DNA of 64,000 bases from Pagrus major (lineage: Eukaryota; Chordata; Actinopteri; Spariformes; Sparidae), in assembly GCF_040436345.1 (NCBI RefSeq), contig NC_133215.1:19785306-19849305 (forward strand), in the 5' to 3' direction. The number at the start of each line of letters is the position of its first letter. The first letter of the stretch is position 1. The position numbers and the translations under genes were made by a program. This document shows, in pieces, positions 1 through 12,196 of the stretch. The notes under the pieces were generated by a model. It had not been told where the DNA came from. It saw only the letters and a program-made list of their open reading frames with translations, and did not search any database.

Positions 1-146
1 ATGCAGCATGCAAAGCAACTAGTAACTTGCCTCCAAAATGTAGTGGAGTGTAGGTATAAAGCAGCAGAAAATGGAAGTACTAGGAAAGTATCTCAAAATT
101 GTACTTTAGTACAGAAGTTGAGTAAATGTACTTAGTTACATTCCAT
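1..146 (-). repeat. Percomorph 'AAGTA/CTTAAGTA' dispersed repeat, partial copy
   Basis: This stretch reads, on the minus strand, like the common spiny-rayed fish dispersed repeat that starts near 'gtgatggaatgtaact' and contains alternating AAGTAC/CTTAAGTAC steps and 'ctccactacatt'. Similar pieces occur at about 2.9-3.1, 6.15-6.33, 6.98-7.18, 8.18-8.28, 37.7-37.8, 58.3-58.8 and 61.99-62.48 kb, in both orientations. It has no coding content. The repeat is recognised from memory of fish genomes; its class is not certain. Confidence 0.6.
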
Positions 147-156
147 CACTGCAACA

Positions 157-688
157 CAAGACATTTAGGCAGTTCAAATGGGCTCTGCAAACTTGTCATC
201 GGTATTTTGCTGCCATACCATGTAGAGCTGCAATGATTAATGGATTATTTGTGAATGATTAAATTAATCACCATCTATTTTGATTATCAATTAATGGGTT
301 TGAGTAATTTTTAAAGAAAAATAAAGTCAAACTTCTTTGATTCAAGCTTCTTAATGTAGACATTTTCTGGCTTATTTACTCCTCTATGACAGTAAACTGA
401 ATATCTTTGGGTTGTGGACAAAACAAGACATTAAGGAAGTTACAATGGACTCTGCTAACTTGTCATGGGTATTTTTTCTATTACCTGTAGAGCTGCAATG
501 ACTAATTGATCAGGTATCAACTATTAAATTAATCACCACCTATTTTGATTATCAATTAATGGGTTTGAGTAATAATTTAAGAAGAAATAAAGTCAAAATT
601 CATTGATTCTTGCTTATTAAATGTGATACTTTTCTGGTCTCTCCTCTATTATGGTTAACTGAATATCTCTAGGTTGTGGACAAAACAA
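157..688. repeat. Two-copy tandem duplication, unit about 265 bp
   Basis: Two diverged head-to-tail copies (about 157-422 and 423-688) both run from 'acaagacatt' through 'gtagagctgcaatga', 'attttgattatcaattaatgggtttgagtaat' (split here for length) and end with 'gttgtggaca'. A third copy begins at about 689 and is lost after a few bases. The unit contains the 'gagctgcaa...gattaat' motif of a common fish hAT-like MITE, so it is probably a tandemly duplicated transposon fragment. Confidence 0.6.
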
Positions 689-1519
689 GACACTCGAGGG
701 CGTCATCTTGGGCTTTGGGTAAAACTGATTGACATTTTTCACCAACAACTAATCGATTAATCAGGAAAACAATCAACAGATTAATCGACAACAAACATAA
801 ACGTTAGTTGTAGTCCTAGTGATGATCTGCAGGTAAGTTAGACAATGTTTTTTTTAACTGACCCTTTAAGCGAATACAAACAGTGCAGGCAGATGGCAAC
901 AGTAAGAGGAATGAGGTTGAGCCAAGATGCTGATAACCTCAGCCCTCCGGGGTGTACACACGGAGCAGCCTGCTGCCAGGCTTGAAGTCAGTGCAGCCTC
1001 AGTGGTAGATACAGATCATACAGGTCACTGAGGCAGTGGCTGTCACTTTGATTCACAAGACTCAGTAGTCATGCAGCCCTGCTCCCCTCTCTGCCTGCCC
1101 TCTTGCTCCTTGTTGCCTTCACACATGTAATACAGTGCACTCCCCAGATGTGCAGCATTTTTTCAGCATTAATAGCAGTGAGTGGCTAATACAGGAAAAT
1201 CACACATTTGAAGACTGGAACATAAAATACCTGATGACATGACATTAACTGTTTCCCGACTAAAAATGGGTATTTTTGTTCTGGCTGGCCACGCAAATTA
1301 ACATACACGCCCACGTATTATGGGTCCATATTTATGTTACCTATAATGTCCATCTGTTTTGATACAACACAGGAGACGAGCTCCATCACAGCCTGTCGAC
1401 CCCCATTGTCTCTCTCCAGTCATGCTGGATAATAACGTTAACGGCTAGCTGCAAGCAGCTCCGTGCTAGCTGCTAGCTTCCGTCGGCTAACTATCGGTCG
1501 GCTCGCCTGTCACACTCAC

Positions 1520-1760
1520 CGATTCCCGTTCAATTGACCTGCGCACAGCTCGAGGAGGAGACAGTCCGATCTGTTGTCGCTCTGAGTCCAAGAACAAACG
1601 ATGTATATCCAAACACAGAGATAATAAGATGAGTAGCAGTCATGTGATTAGTCTGGGTACCTCTCCTCTCCTTCCCTCTGGCCGTGAGCCCCCCTTTACC
1701 GTTACCAAGGCGACAAGAGGAGAAGGAGTGGGGAGATGCAGCGCGCATGCGCAGTATGAC
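1520..1760 (-). promoter_or_regulatory. CpG promoter and probable 5' noncoding exon of a gene to the left of the window
   Basis: The region is locally CpG-rich, against an AT-rich background. A perfect NRF1-type palindrome (gcgcatgcgc) lies at about 1743-1752. On the minus strand, a purine-rich exon-like segment ends in a consensus donor (ATCG|GTGAGTGTG) with the last exon base at 1520. This fits a TATA-less housekeeping promoter whose transcript runs leftwards and whose coding exons lie outside the window. The upstream gene ending at 3838 has its own stop codon, so this is a separate unit. The owner cannot be named. Confidence 0.45.
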
Positions 1761-2258
1761 TTTCCCTCAAAGGGACATTTTTTGGCACAGTGTCCTCTGT
1801 CACTGATACAGACTATTTTTAGGGAACACTGAGGGTTTGCGTTAAGCTATAATTAGTCCAAATTAATCAAATTTGATCTGAATCAAATGTGGCAGATATT
1901 TTTAATGTAAAAATTCTCCTCCATGGTGAAGCAGGGTGGAGGAAGATGTGCTGATGGCCTTTACAGAAGTTAAAGTATACTCAAATGTAAATAATGCCCC
2001 CTTAAAAGTGTAACTACTGCTGTTATTATTTTTATTGAAGTAAAAGTGCATAGGTATCATCAGCAAAATGTACTTAAACTATTAAAAGTTCTCATTGTGG
2101 AAGCAGAACAGCCCATGACAATATTTTATTATGGTGTATTATGAAATTGAATTACTATTAGCATACTGTATGTGGATGTAATTTTTAACTGCTTTATATA
2201 GATAAGAACATCATGTATAACATTATATTTTATTTTGCATTGTGTGTAAAGACTTTAA

Positions 2259-2549
2259 AGGTGCACTATGTAGTTTTGGGGAAGCAATTTTAATCCACAG
2301 GAAGAGATCCTCACTGACTGATTTTTTATGCCTAAACAAACTAAATAAACAAACTCTCTTTGTTTTCATGACTGAATCAAATTGACTTTGTTTATATTTG
2401 GCTTCAAACAGTGTTCTGGGGACCTTATTTTCCTCTGAGAACAGCTTGTCTATTCAATTATGGAATAAAGAGGTTTTATTACCTCATTAATATTGTAAAT
2501 ATTACATTTCTAAGTTTTCATTTCTTCCCCAAAACTACACAGTGCCCCT
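2259..2549. mobile_element. TTAA-flanked palindromic MITE (AGGKGCACTATG family), copy 1
   Basis: The ends are inverted (AGGTGCACTATGTAGTTTTG at left, its near reverse complement at right) and are directly flanked by TTAA on both sides. This is the signature of a piggyBac-type non-autonomous element. A second copy with the same ends lies at 15129-15408. No transposase is present. Confidence 0.8.
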
Positions 2550-3837
2550 TTAACTACCATATAACTGAAGTGGAGTAAAAAGTTCAATATTGCCCTCTGA
2601 AATGTGGTCCAAGTAAGTAGCAAACTATAATGGCAATCAGTAGAGCGCATACCTCCGCCAAGGCCCAACAGTCCCCTTTATCCACATCAAACTGTTGTCA
2701 CTCGTGTTGTCACGCCTGAGAAATGAGCGAAAATGTCAAAAAATGCCCAATCTCGCGATGTAAAAGAAAGTGACAAAAATGTCCTGGATCTGTCCCTTTC
2801 TTCTGCAGTCGCACCAAAAAGTAATTTGTCTTTTGTTGTCCAAGACACATCCTCCATCCAAGTTTTGTAGATGGACACAGGAGAAAAAACATGACTTCCT
2901 TGGTGGAGGTAAAAATAAAGATACTGTAGTAAAGAACAAGTATCTTAAATTGGTACTTAAGTAGAATAACTGAGCTAATGCAGACAGCTACATCTACAAC
3001 AAGTACAAGTACTCCATTACACTTATAAGTCATTCAGTCATAATTTTACTAACCTAAAAGTACAAAAGTATCATCAAGAATAAGTACTCAAAGCTTCAAA
3101 ACTACTCATTCAGTGGCAGGACATATTATATTATTGGATTATTAAAATGAATGCATTATTATGTAAGCAGCATTTAATATTGTATCTGGTCTGGGTGGAG
3201 CTCATTAAACAGCTGTTAACTGCTACAACACGGGTTCCTGACTTCATCGTAAATAGCTTCTGAGCTCACTTATCAACAGATCCATCCCCATGACAGCAGA
3301 GTAAACTCTACCTGCTGATGACGACCATGTGTTACAATTGAAAGCTCCAGAAAGTGCTGGAAAGAGATCGCAGAGTCAGCTTTGTTTTGTAAAACAAATA
3401 CTGTACAGTTTTACCTTGAAGGGCCTCTAAAATCTTGTTAAATGAAGCAATATAACAATCAACTTCAGTTGGACTTCACAGAACTCACAAACATACAGTC
3501 TGCAACCTGCTGCAAGTAGATGATGCTTCATGAAGGCTGGTAATCACTGCACTGTGATATCCTAAAGGCCCTCAGGAGGAGATTCAGACAGCTTATTTAT
3601 ACTTAGTGGTGTCTTATTTTTAATCTCTATCTTCCAGGATTTACACATTATATGTAAGTGTTGCTCATTAAAATGATTCTTTAAAGTGTGACAGGAGGAG
3701 AACCTCAGCTGTGTCACCGTACTCACACTTTATCTCTGAGTTGCTCTCCTTTCGTCCTGCTTTTGCTTTCCTTTCTGCATGTTTTCCTTGTGTTTGTTTG
3801 TCTCTGTTGAGTGCTGCACTGGCATGTCCCCCTGGAC

Positions 3838-6026
3838 TCACTTTGATAGAAGTCTGCTAACCAACGCTGTCATGTCTCTGCTCTGCATGTCTGTTACTCT
3901 ACTGATAAGGAGCAACGTCTTAAATCCCTCTTTGACCGCCCCCTCAGCAGAGTTCCCGCCCCCTTAGATAGCAGAAAATTATTTAATTTCTCACTCCAAA
4001 TAGATTTAAGAAGAGGAGATGAAAGAGTCCCTGATGTGCTCTGAGGAATTTGTCTTCTAAGTGGTTTCTCTGTACTCACCCACATACACTGAACCTGGGT
4101 AGTACATGGTGACATAATAGGGGTCCTCTGCTTCCTCCATGATAAACGCTCTGTCTGCTGGAGAGTAATTCGGTTGGTGTAGTGGAAGGGTAGCTGTTGT
4201 TGTCCCATCTGGTCTCTGGTATTCTCTGTGCTGCGGCTGGGACATCAGGTCAAAGACCCCCTTTGAACTGATGCCAACCCTGTTTGTGTTGAACGGGCGG
4301 TGTGCCACAGGCGGTGACCAGCTTACAACGCACTTCTCTGAGGGATATTCTGGTAGCTTTGTGGGCACCTCATGATGGCCAGATGGTGCAAAAATACCTG
4401 TTTGATTCAGTCCTGTGTCACTGCAGTTCTCTCTTTGTCTGTTACTTTGATGCTGGTGTTTGTGTGATATAATATCAGGTGGTGAAAAGGTAGTTTTTGA
4501 TGTGGCCTCCTGTGTGTGAGGTGCCACCAGACAGGTCTTAAGTCGATTTAATCTGTGTGGACACTGAGGAGGATCCTCCGTTTTCTGATCGATGCCTTCT
4601 GAGTGGCAGCTGTAATCCTTTGAAGCACAGTCGGACTGACTTACTGCACTCTTCACATCCATCTGAGTGGTTTGACTCTGAGCCTTCGACCAGAGTCTGG
4701 GTTTCTGAGGTGACTCGTTTTCAAAGAGTTTCGATGAACTTCCTGTAATTGTCCATTTATTGCTCTCTTCCTGAGTTCTTGTTTCACTGTTGTAGCCGAA
4801 TCGTCTCCTTCTCGTCTCAATATTTGGAGAGACAATAGATATTTTGGGAGTCATTGATAAAGCTGCACTTCTCTCAGAATACATTCGCTCATATGATTGG
4901 TCATTGAAAGCAAATCCTGCAAGTCTACTCTGAGGGTATCTGTGAAGCCTCACCTGAGCAGCCAGTCCATCTAACACAGACAGAGACTCTCTCTGAACGT
5001 TAGCAAACTTAGTCCCTCCAGACTCTGGGAGAGGTGTTTGTGTACCTGCCGCTCCAGTTGGCAGAAATTCCTGCTGTTGTTTGATGTTTGACTTTGGTTT
5101 AACAATTGCACTGATGTCTATATTCCTTGGTGGAGGCTGTGGTTTCTCTTTTCTACTAAAACCCCATTTTTCTTGCAATAAACAGGAGTTTTGAGACGTG
5201 GCTGCTTGTCTCTGAGACTCATGTGGACAAACTCTTCTGAACGTGGGATTAGTGAAGTCCAGTAAAGCTTCTTGGTCAAGGATGTCATGCTTTGCCACTT
5301 TGCTGCACTCAGGGTCAACTTTAATGTTTGATATGGTAATCGATCTAGCACGTCTTTCCTTTGCAACAGGAGACGGCTGCTTGACTCCTCGGCTGTCTCC
5401 TGAAGTTGGAGACGGACTCAGTCTGGGTGTCGGGACGGTCAGAGTCGGAGAAACACTTGGCTTCGGCGGAGGCTGGTGCAGTAATGGAGAAGGATCACAC
5501 AGATGTGAGGTGGGGAGATGAAGAGAATCACTTGGCTTTGGTTTCAGAGTGGGAGAGGAATTTGGCTTCGGAGCAGGAGAAATGGAGATTCTGGGCTTTG
5601 CAGGGAGAGTTGGAGGGTTGTGTGTTTTGGGCTTGGTTCTTGGGAGGGTTGAAGCTCTTTCTCCGTGTGAATACTGACATGATTTACTCCAAGAGGGCCG
5701 ACTGGATGTCTTGGAGGAACAAATTGGAACAAAAGATCTGAAGCCAAAAGAGATTAAAAAAAATGTAAATGGCAAAATGAATTAAAACTGAGCAAAAATT
5801 CAAGCTCCAGCTTAATTTACCTGTCAGTGTCGATCTGTTTTCGGTCGTGTTTTTCATAGATGAGTCCCTTCTCATCAAATGACGGGATCTGAATGGGTTT
5901 CTTTTTGATGACAGGAGATGAGAGGGCGAGAGGAGGTGACAAACAGACTGATGGTTGTTCTTTTGTTTGTCTGGAGGTTGCAGACACTTGAGGGATCAAA
6001 GGTGCCAGACGGTGAAAAACACTCAT
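3838..6026 (-). CDS. Uncharacterised proline-rich protein, 662 aa model, three coding exons
   Basis: I do not recognise this family. The model joins exons 6026-5821 (ATG at 6026), 5737-4080 and 3962-3838 (TGA). The first junction has clean sites (CTGACAG|GTAAAT and GGCTTCAG|ATC). Exon 2 ends at G|GTGAGT. Exon 3 follows an AAG acceptor, the weakest call, but it keeps frame and gives a helical-looking tail ending SRLLSK. The long middle exon is open for 1.66 kb. It starts with a region rich in Pro, Ser and Lys (about residues 85-190) containing repeated PKP/KPS motifs. The rest is polar and predicted disordered, with no signal peptide or membrane segment. The region EDPYYVTMYYPGSVYVG near the end looks like a conserved motif. 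A leader exon may lie at about 6442-6640 (donor CAG|GTTAGT). The composition suggests a scaffold or adaptor, but function is unknown. Confidence 0.7.
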
Positions 6027-6441
6027 TCTGTTTGATAGAGTCGTGTGTGAGGAGAGGAGAGGATAGATTAAACTGACGCCAGTGAAGAAATGCAGGAAAA
6101 TCAAACATGTATCATCATTTATTTTCGAAAAAAAGTGACAATATCACAATGTTAAAGTACTCCATTACAAGTAAGAGTTACATTAAAATCAAGTTGAATA
6201 ACTCTACTTTTTAAATCTGAAAAGTAACAAACAACCATAGGCGTAAAAGGATCAAATTTCCCTCTGATATGTAGAACATTAAATTATAACTACCTCAAAA
6301 CTAGTCCTTAAGTACAGAACGTCAAAACTCTGTAGTCTGAAACCGTATGGCTGCTATGTGCGAACACTATAAAGTCGACCACATAACACATCTTAACAAT
6401 TCATATATTTTAGTTCACAATAGAGGGAAACAGACACTAAC

Positions 6442-6640
6442 CTGCTGTGTGAAGCTCTGTCTCTGTTGTTGACACTCTGAGAGAGTAAATAAGTGAAAGA
6501 GTGCGAGATGGGGAACACAGCAGTAGGAAGTGGTGGGCACAGAAGTGCCATTCTCTCCATTCCTTCGACACTGAAGCTGCTCTGTTTCACTCCCACTGCG
6601 GCCTCTCATCTCGCTCGGTTCATGGGACTCCGTCTGTGAA
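6442..6640 (-). other. Possible 5' untranslated exon of the proline-rich gene
   Basis: On the minus strand this segment ends in a plausible donor (CACAGCAG|GTTAGTGTC, last exon base 6442). It lies about 400 bp upstream of the first coding exon, which itself has an acceptor-like CGTCAG about 45 bases before the ATG. There is no direct evidence of transcription. The upstream limit is arbitrary. Confidence 0.3.
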
Positions 6641-6974
6641 GTCTGAATGTGCTCTTAGTAGTCTGTCTGATTCACAGTTAGTGTATTTTTCTTATTTTGT
6701 TTTTGGGGTTTTGTTTTAATTTCAGCTCTTTTACAGAGACAGTTTGTTCGTTTCAGTTTAGTTTTTATTGTTTAAAGATGTTTTATTTTTTTAAAATGAT
6801 CACTTTGTGAAGGCAGTGGACTCACAGTGTCAATACACATATGAACCGAACCTCCTCATGTTTGATGTGTAAATGTGCATCGTCTAACATATCAGATCCG
6901 ATATTCCAGATTTTTCTTCATCAGTGTTTTTCTATCTGATTACTGTTAAAAATAAACTGATTTAAAAATGTGCC

Positions 6975-7180
6975 ACATTGGCTCTGATGCAGCATGTAAT
7001 CTGTAAAGTAACTAGTAACTAAAGTTATCAAATAAATGTAGGAGAGTAAAAGGTACAATACTCCAAAGTGTAGTGGAGTGGAAGTATAAAGTGGCAGAAA
7101 CAGAAATATTCAAGTAAAGTTCCTCAAAGTTGTACTTAAGAACAGTACTTGAGTAAATGTACTGAGTTACATTCTGTCAC
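6975..7180 (-). repeat. Percomorph 'CTTAAGTA' dispersed repeat, well preserved copy
   Basis: In minus orientation this copy contains the recognisable start ('agtgacagaatgtaactcag' in reverse complement), the AAGTAC steps, 'cagtatcataaag'-like interior and 'tagtggagtg'. The whole 6.65-9.0 kb spacer otherwise shows only AT-rich DNA and smaller pieces of this repeat (7.83-7.93, 8.18-8.28 kb). I see no gene there. Confidence 0.55.
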
Positions 7181-9063
7181 TGGATTTTAAGTAATTAGTT
7201 TTAAATTTAGCTGTGTTTACATTTTTTAGTCTATTTTAATTGCTGTGGTCTATTATGATGCTTAATAGTGACATCAAAGTAGTTCAGTGTTTCTAATGAG
7301 GTTTTCTTCATGAAACTGTGATTATTCTCAATCGTCAACAAACACCAACAAACATCAGTTGCAACTTTAAAATAAACACTTACTTATTAAATGGCTTATA
7401 AAGCATTTCATTGTTTGTTAACAGAGAAATAACTATTAACTACAATTCTACTTTAACTTTAAACTTTATAATCCATTTATTAATGATGGTTAATATAAAT
7501 GTTAACCAAAATGTATTTTTTCTTTTAGAAAATCATTTCAGTTAGTTCTTGTCTTTTTTCTTCTATAGTTTAGTTTTTATTCTCTTCCAGTTAGATAAAA
7601 AGAGTTTTTAACTGCACTGGATTTCACTGGGACTATTCTGACACTAATCCTCCAGGTCACCTGGTAAGCAGAGTTATAAATGAATGTATATTAGAATAAA
7701 TGTTTAAAGAAAGATTTGATGATCACGTCTTGAGGTGCACATGTGATGAATTCAATGAAACACAATGTAATGATGATTATTGTAAATATAATGGGCTGGA
7801 TTTTGGACCCCAGGAAGACGAGCTGGTGCCAAGGACATTCAGCTAATGGGAAAACTTTTAGATAAATAACTAAATAAATGTAATAACAGTGATCTGCTGA
7901 AATACTTAAGTGAAAGTACTGCAGGTCCTGCAACCTGTAGGGGACGGGCCCCTCCCAGAGGTCACAAAGTAAAGCTGAGGAGTTTTAATTTATTTGTTTA
8001 TTTTAAGCTTTTTCTATCATTGTTTTTTTGGAAATTTTGGATAATATAACACAGTTATTTAAATGACAACATGTAATTTGTCTTTCAGTGGAGCTGCTTG
8101 TCAACTCATAGACGTCAAAGATGACACTTTATTGTAAAGGGTTTGGTCGTTTTTTTTATCTGAAGAGTCACTACAGCTGTAGCAAAGATGTAGTGAAGTA
8201 AAAAGTATAACGTCTCCCTCTGGAGTGGAAGTATAGAGTGACATAGAATGGAAATACTTGAGTAAAATGCAAGCTCAGCTTCATAATAAGACACTCAGAG
8301 AAAAGAGGATTAACAGTTTTATTTTGTATGAACAAAGGAAGCATATGATCATCAAAAGAGGGCTGATACACACCCTGTTTCCTCACCATGCTGTCAAGTA
8401 AAAACAATGAAAACAAAAACACTTTGAGCGTTACCAAATACTATTTTTCTATAATCTTGGTCCATCCAGGAGAATTTTGGCACCTCAAACAAACCAGTTG
8501 CATTTGTTCAGCACATAGTATTCTAACAAAGTCATTACTACACCATTTTGGCACAGCGGCACTAACAATCCTCATGCTTCTCAGCAGCTGCCATGCCGAC
8601 ATCACCAGAGAGAGGATCCAAAAACCCTCCCTGCTGGCGACAAATTCATTGCACTTATGTCGTTCACTTCACCCTTAATTAAATGCACAATACAAGTAAA
8701 CTTCATGAGATATGTAAAGTGATTGTCGGTTACAAAACGTATGTAAAAGTTGGCACAAGTATAAGATGGCGTGAAATTTACATCATTTCTAAAGGGCAAC
8801 ATGTCCTCCAATCAACTGTGTGTTGTCTTCTCCTTTTTGTGCATTTGGCTTCATTTTATAAACTCTGCTGAACTTTTCCCTGATCTCTAACAGGAAAAAG
8901 CTTTAAGTATGTTAGAGAACAGGGAAAAGTTGGAATGATAGCTCCTCCATCTTTCTCTTCTCTTCTCCATCTTAAAGGTGTTGGCTCCTATCCCACCTCT
9001 GTCCTGGCAGCACCCCTGTCCAGATGGCCTGCCTCCCCGCCCTGCTCCCCCTCGTCCTCTTGA

Positions 9064-9264
9064 TCATATCAGGGCATTGCTATCGTCATCTCTGCAGTTC
9101 ACACTGGCCACCAGTGGGTGATGCCGGACTGTTTTGTTGCTCCACTTGTGGGCATCCTGCAGCCCGGGCTCGAGGAAGTACAGGCACGCTCCGAAGCCTG
9201 CCAGCACCAGAACCGACACCAGCAGGTAGAGGGGAACGAACCAGTCCAAGAACAGCCACGACAT
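9064..9264 (-). CDS. smim45: Small integral membrane protein 45 orthologue, 66 aa
   Basis: The protein has a short polar start (MSWLFLDWF) and one strong hydrophobic helix at about residues 8-31 (VPLYLLVSVLVLAGFGACLY). The FLEPGLQDAHKW block that follows closely matches vertebrate SMIM45 (human FEPGLQEAHKW, about 68 aa). The tail (HHPLVASVNCRDDDSNALI) keeps a PLV and an RD pair. The ATG was chosen because it sits 5 bases after a splice acceptor (CTCTCACAG) at about 9270, so the whole reading frame is in one exon. A GC-rich 5' exon with a good donor lies about 330 bp upstream. In human SMIM45 sits beside CENPM and SEPTIN3, which fits this neighbourhood. It is a single-pass membrane microprotein whose molecular role is not established. 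Confidence 0.88.
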   Translation of the reverse strand: MSWLFLDWFVPLYLLVSVLVLAGFGACLYFLEPGLQDAHKWSNKTVRHHPLVASVNCRDDDSNALI

Positions 9265-9598
9265 CACTGCTGTGAGAGAGAAGGGTAGAGGTTGGAGGAG
9301 GAGGAGGAGAGGGTGGAAAATGGATGAGGAGACATGAGGGAGGAAAGGGTGGGTGAGCAGAGTTGCACTGTTATTCAAATCCCTGCAAACACTCACAGAC
9401 ATCATGACAAACTGCAGCATCTCAGCGTCCCATTATTCTCACTGGAATCAAGGAGTCGAGACATTACACAACCAGCCTCCAGCACGCTGCCTGCCTCCAT
9501 CACACTCAGATACCCAATCCTTTCAATCTGCAAACACACACAGGTGTTGCACTCTACAAAAACAGTGCTGTGGTAGTAAATAACAGCGTCACGTTTAC

Positions 9599-9800
9599 CT
9601 GCAGACGCTGCTGAATCAGTCGCTCTTCGTGTGTTTGATGGCGTTCGATGTCAAAGAGTCAAATGGATCATGAGATGATCTCCGGCGCTGCAGCTCTGAC
9701 TGTTGCATGTGAGACGGACAGACTCACAGGTGCTCTCTGAGAGGCACAAGAGACAGAAGCTGCATGCGGCTTCATCCTCCGGCTCCTGGCGCTGACGTTG
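9599..9800 (-). promoter_or_regulatory. smim45: Probable smim45 first (noncoding) exon and promoter
   Basis: The minus strand shows GCGTCTGCAG|GTAAACGTG, with the last exon base at 9599, preceded by a GC-rich 200 bp. The next acceptor downstream is that of the smim45 coding exon, so this is the natural 5' UTR exon. The upstream limit was set by composition only. Confidence 0.5.
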
Positions 9801-10624
9801 GAAAGGAGGGGTGGGGGTTGCTATGACAACACCCCTGCTGGTGGCTGAGAGGATGGAGGGAGTGGGAGGGAAACTTATATAACTATAATCTTTTTTTTGG
9901 GGGGTGGGGTGGGGGAGTGAGTGGTGGGGGCAAGCCCTTCAGATGTCTCTGGATGCTCGCCGGCTTGCTGCTCGCTGCGTAAAATCAATTCCACTCCATT
10001 TAACACCAAGGCCATCACACAGTTTATGTGACATTGAGAGAGGGAGAGAGGGGGGCCATATTTTGCGTGAGCAGCACCTCTCATATCTGCCCTGAGTGAC
10101 GGCAGCTGCAGTGTTTTATGGAGTCACTCCCCTGAGTAAAAGGGCGGAAAAAAGATTTTTTTTTTTTTTTTTTTGGCTTTTTGTCTTGCTAGTTTCTGAG
10201 ACAAAAGCTGAATACAGAGAGGATGGCCTACATAATGAAAAGTTGTCAGAGGATGTCATCCCTTTTAATGACTGCCATTTTTAGCACATTCTGCACGAGC
10301 GTGAGATTCATGAAAAGCAGCCGAGTTAAACAGATCAGCTTCAAACAGAAATGATGACATGTGACATCCTGGCCTGATGAGTTACAGAAAGAAATGCCGT
10401 TGTTTTAATATTTTTTTTCCTGTTGTGAGCTATATCACAGTTTGACCAGGTTAGAACTAGGAAATCTTGTCTTTTATTTCTTTTATCTGACATCCCTGGA
10501 ATCAGTTTTATTGAATTTGTCAAAGAATCAAATTTATTTGATTATATTTTGCTGCATACATTTGTTCATTTCAATTTGCTGTCTTACCTGAAGCAGTTTG
10601 TAACTTGGGTTTTAGAAAGATTAA

Positions 10625-10970
10625 AGGGGATCTATGTAACAATTTGTAGTTATTTACATGTATTAATCACTTTTTTATTGGCCATATGCGAGCAGATTAT
10701 AATGTGATGTGAAAAATGAGACCTTCCCCGTCTCTCTCTGTTGCCTATAGAAGCCTGTGGATGGTTAGTTTAAGTTGTTTAAAGCTGCTGGACTGTGGAT
10801 TTCTTTGTGAAGGACAGTCCAAAGGATTTGACTTTGTGGACCTTTTTCGAGTGCCTCTCTCCGCTCTGCTAACAGAGAGCAACAGTAACTAACGTTAGTA
10901 TAGAAATGGAGTCTGCTAACATAAACTAATGACCGGCTTCCAGCACAACACAGAGGTTCACAGGGCTCCT
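10625..10970. mobile_element. TTAA-flanked MITE (AGGGGATCTATGTAAC ends)
   Basis: TTAA lies immediately outside both ends (10621-10624 and 10971-10974). The ends are imperfect inverted repeats (AGGGGATCTATG at left, AGGAGCCCTGTG read inwards from the right). At 346 bp and with no coding capacity it fits a piggyBac-type MITE. The surrounding 9.85-12.0 kb holds no gene that I can support. Confidence 0.65.
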
Positions 10971-12044
10971 TTAATAAGAAGAATTATTTCCGTTGTTGCC
11001 TCCAGTGGTTTCACAGTCCACCAATCTTCATCAAGATGGAGACAGGAACTCTATGACTTAAGAAACATTGAAAAATAGGAACTAAAACTAGAAAAAATGC
11101 ATTATATGAACAAATAAGATTTTTTGAGGAAGCAGCAGGGCCATTTATAGCTTTTTGGGGGCCCTATGCAAGATGGAGACCCTATTTTGTGGAGGGGGTT
11201 CCAAACTCTAGTTATTTATTTACTTATACATCTTTCACGCTGGCCAAGAAACCCCACATACCCGCTAACATCTGTTTTTTGTGTACAATGTAAATGTATA
11301 TGATAAGGATTTACTCCCCTGTCGATGAACCCTACAGTAGTCAGGGGTATTTATCGCCTCTGGCTCGGCTCAGCTGTGATGTGAATGTCACACCCGGGTA
11401 AACATGCGTCAACGTGTGTTGAAGTTAAGGCCGCTGACTTGTTAATATCTTTCCATCTGTCTCTGTCAAGCAGCGCTTGAACATCGTTCAGTCAGCGCTG
11501 ACTTCGAAAGAGAGATTTAAGTTAAAGAAAAAAAAAACCACTACGTGTCTAATTCAGAATATTATTGATTAAGACTTTTTATAACAAGTTTAAAGTCTTC
11601 TGGATGTAGTCTGATGAGGTGTATGATCTGCTGCTTTCGGCACTGGCAATATAAAAGGAGATCATTGCTGATTATTAGCGGGTTTAGTATCTGTGTTTAA
11701 AAAGCTAATTTTGGTGTTGTAGCTTGTTCTTATTCTCTATTACTACTAATTTTCTGGACAGGATTCAGGATTTGGGACAACTGCTCATAATTCATGATTG
11801 TACCAAATGTTTCTGTCTGGTCAGCCAAGTGCTAAGCCAGCACAATAAGGAGTTAGGTCAGTTCTGCAGTCCATTCACATCACAGTTTTATTTCTTCATG
11901 GGGTCCCTTTGCCACCGCATGGTCTGCATATAACAAGAAACAGTTTTAGGAAGCAGACAATATAGAAGGTGCTGTATCGTGAACAACTGAAATCAATATT
12001 GTGAAGTGATGACAAAAAACTGAACAAATATAATAACTAACAGT

Positions 12045-12141
12045 GTTATGTTCTGTCCGAGTGTTTGGACAGATGCTTTGGCAACATTGTTGTTAAACTT
12101 TCATGCCAATAAAGCCCCTTTGAATTTGAAATTTGAATTTG

Positions 12142-12142
<1 letters not shown>
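12045..12142 (+). mobile_element. Retroposon 3' tail (LINE/SINE type)
   Basis: The segment 'catgccaataaagccccttt' followed by repeated 'gaatttgaaatttgaattt' is the typical 3' end of a fish non-LTR retroposon, with AATAAA and a short tandem tail. Only the tail is recognisable. The tail runs directly into the (TG)n microsatellite. Confidence 0.5.
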
Positions 12143-12196
<54 letters not shown>

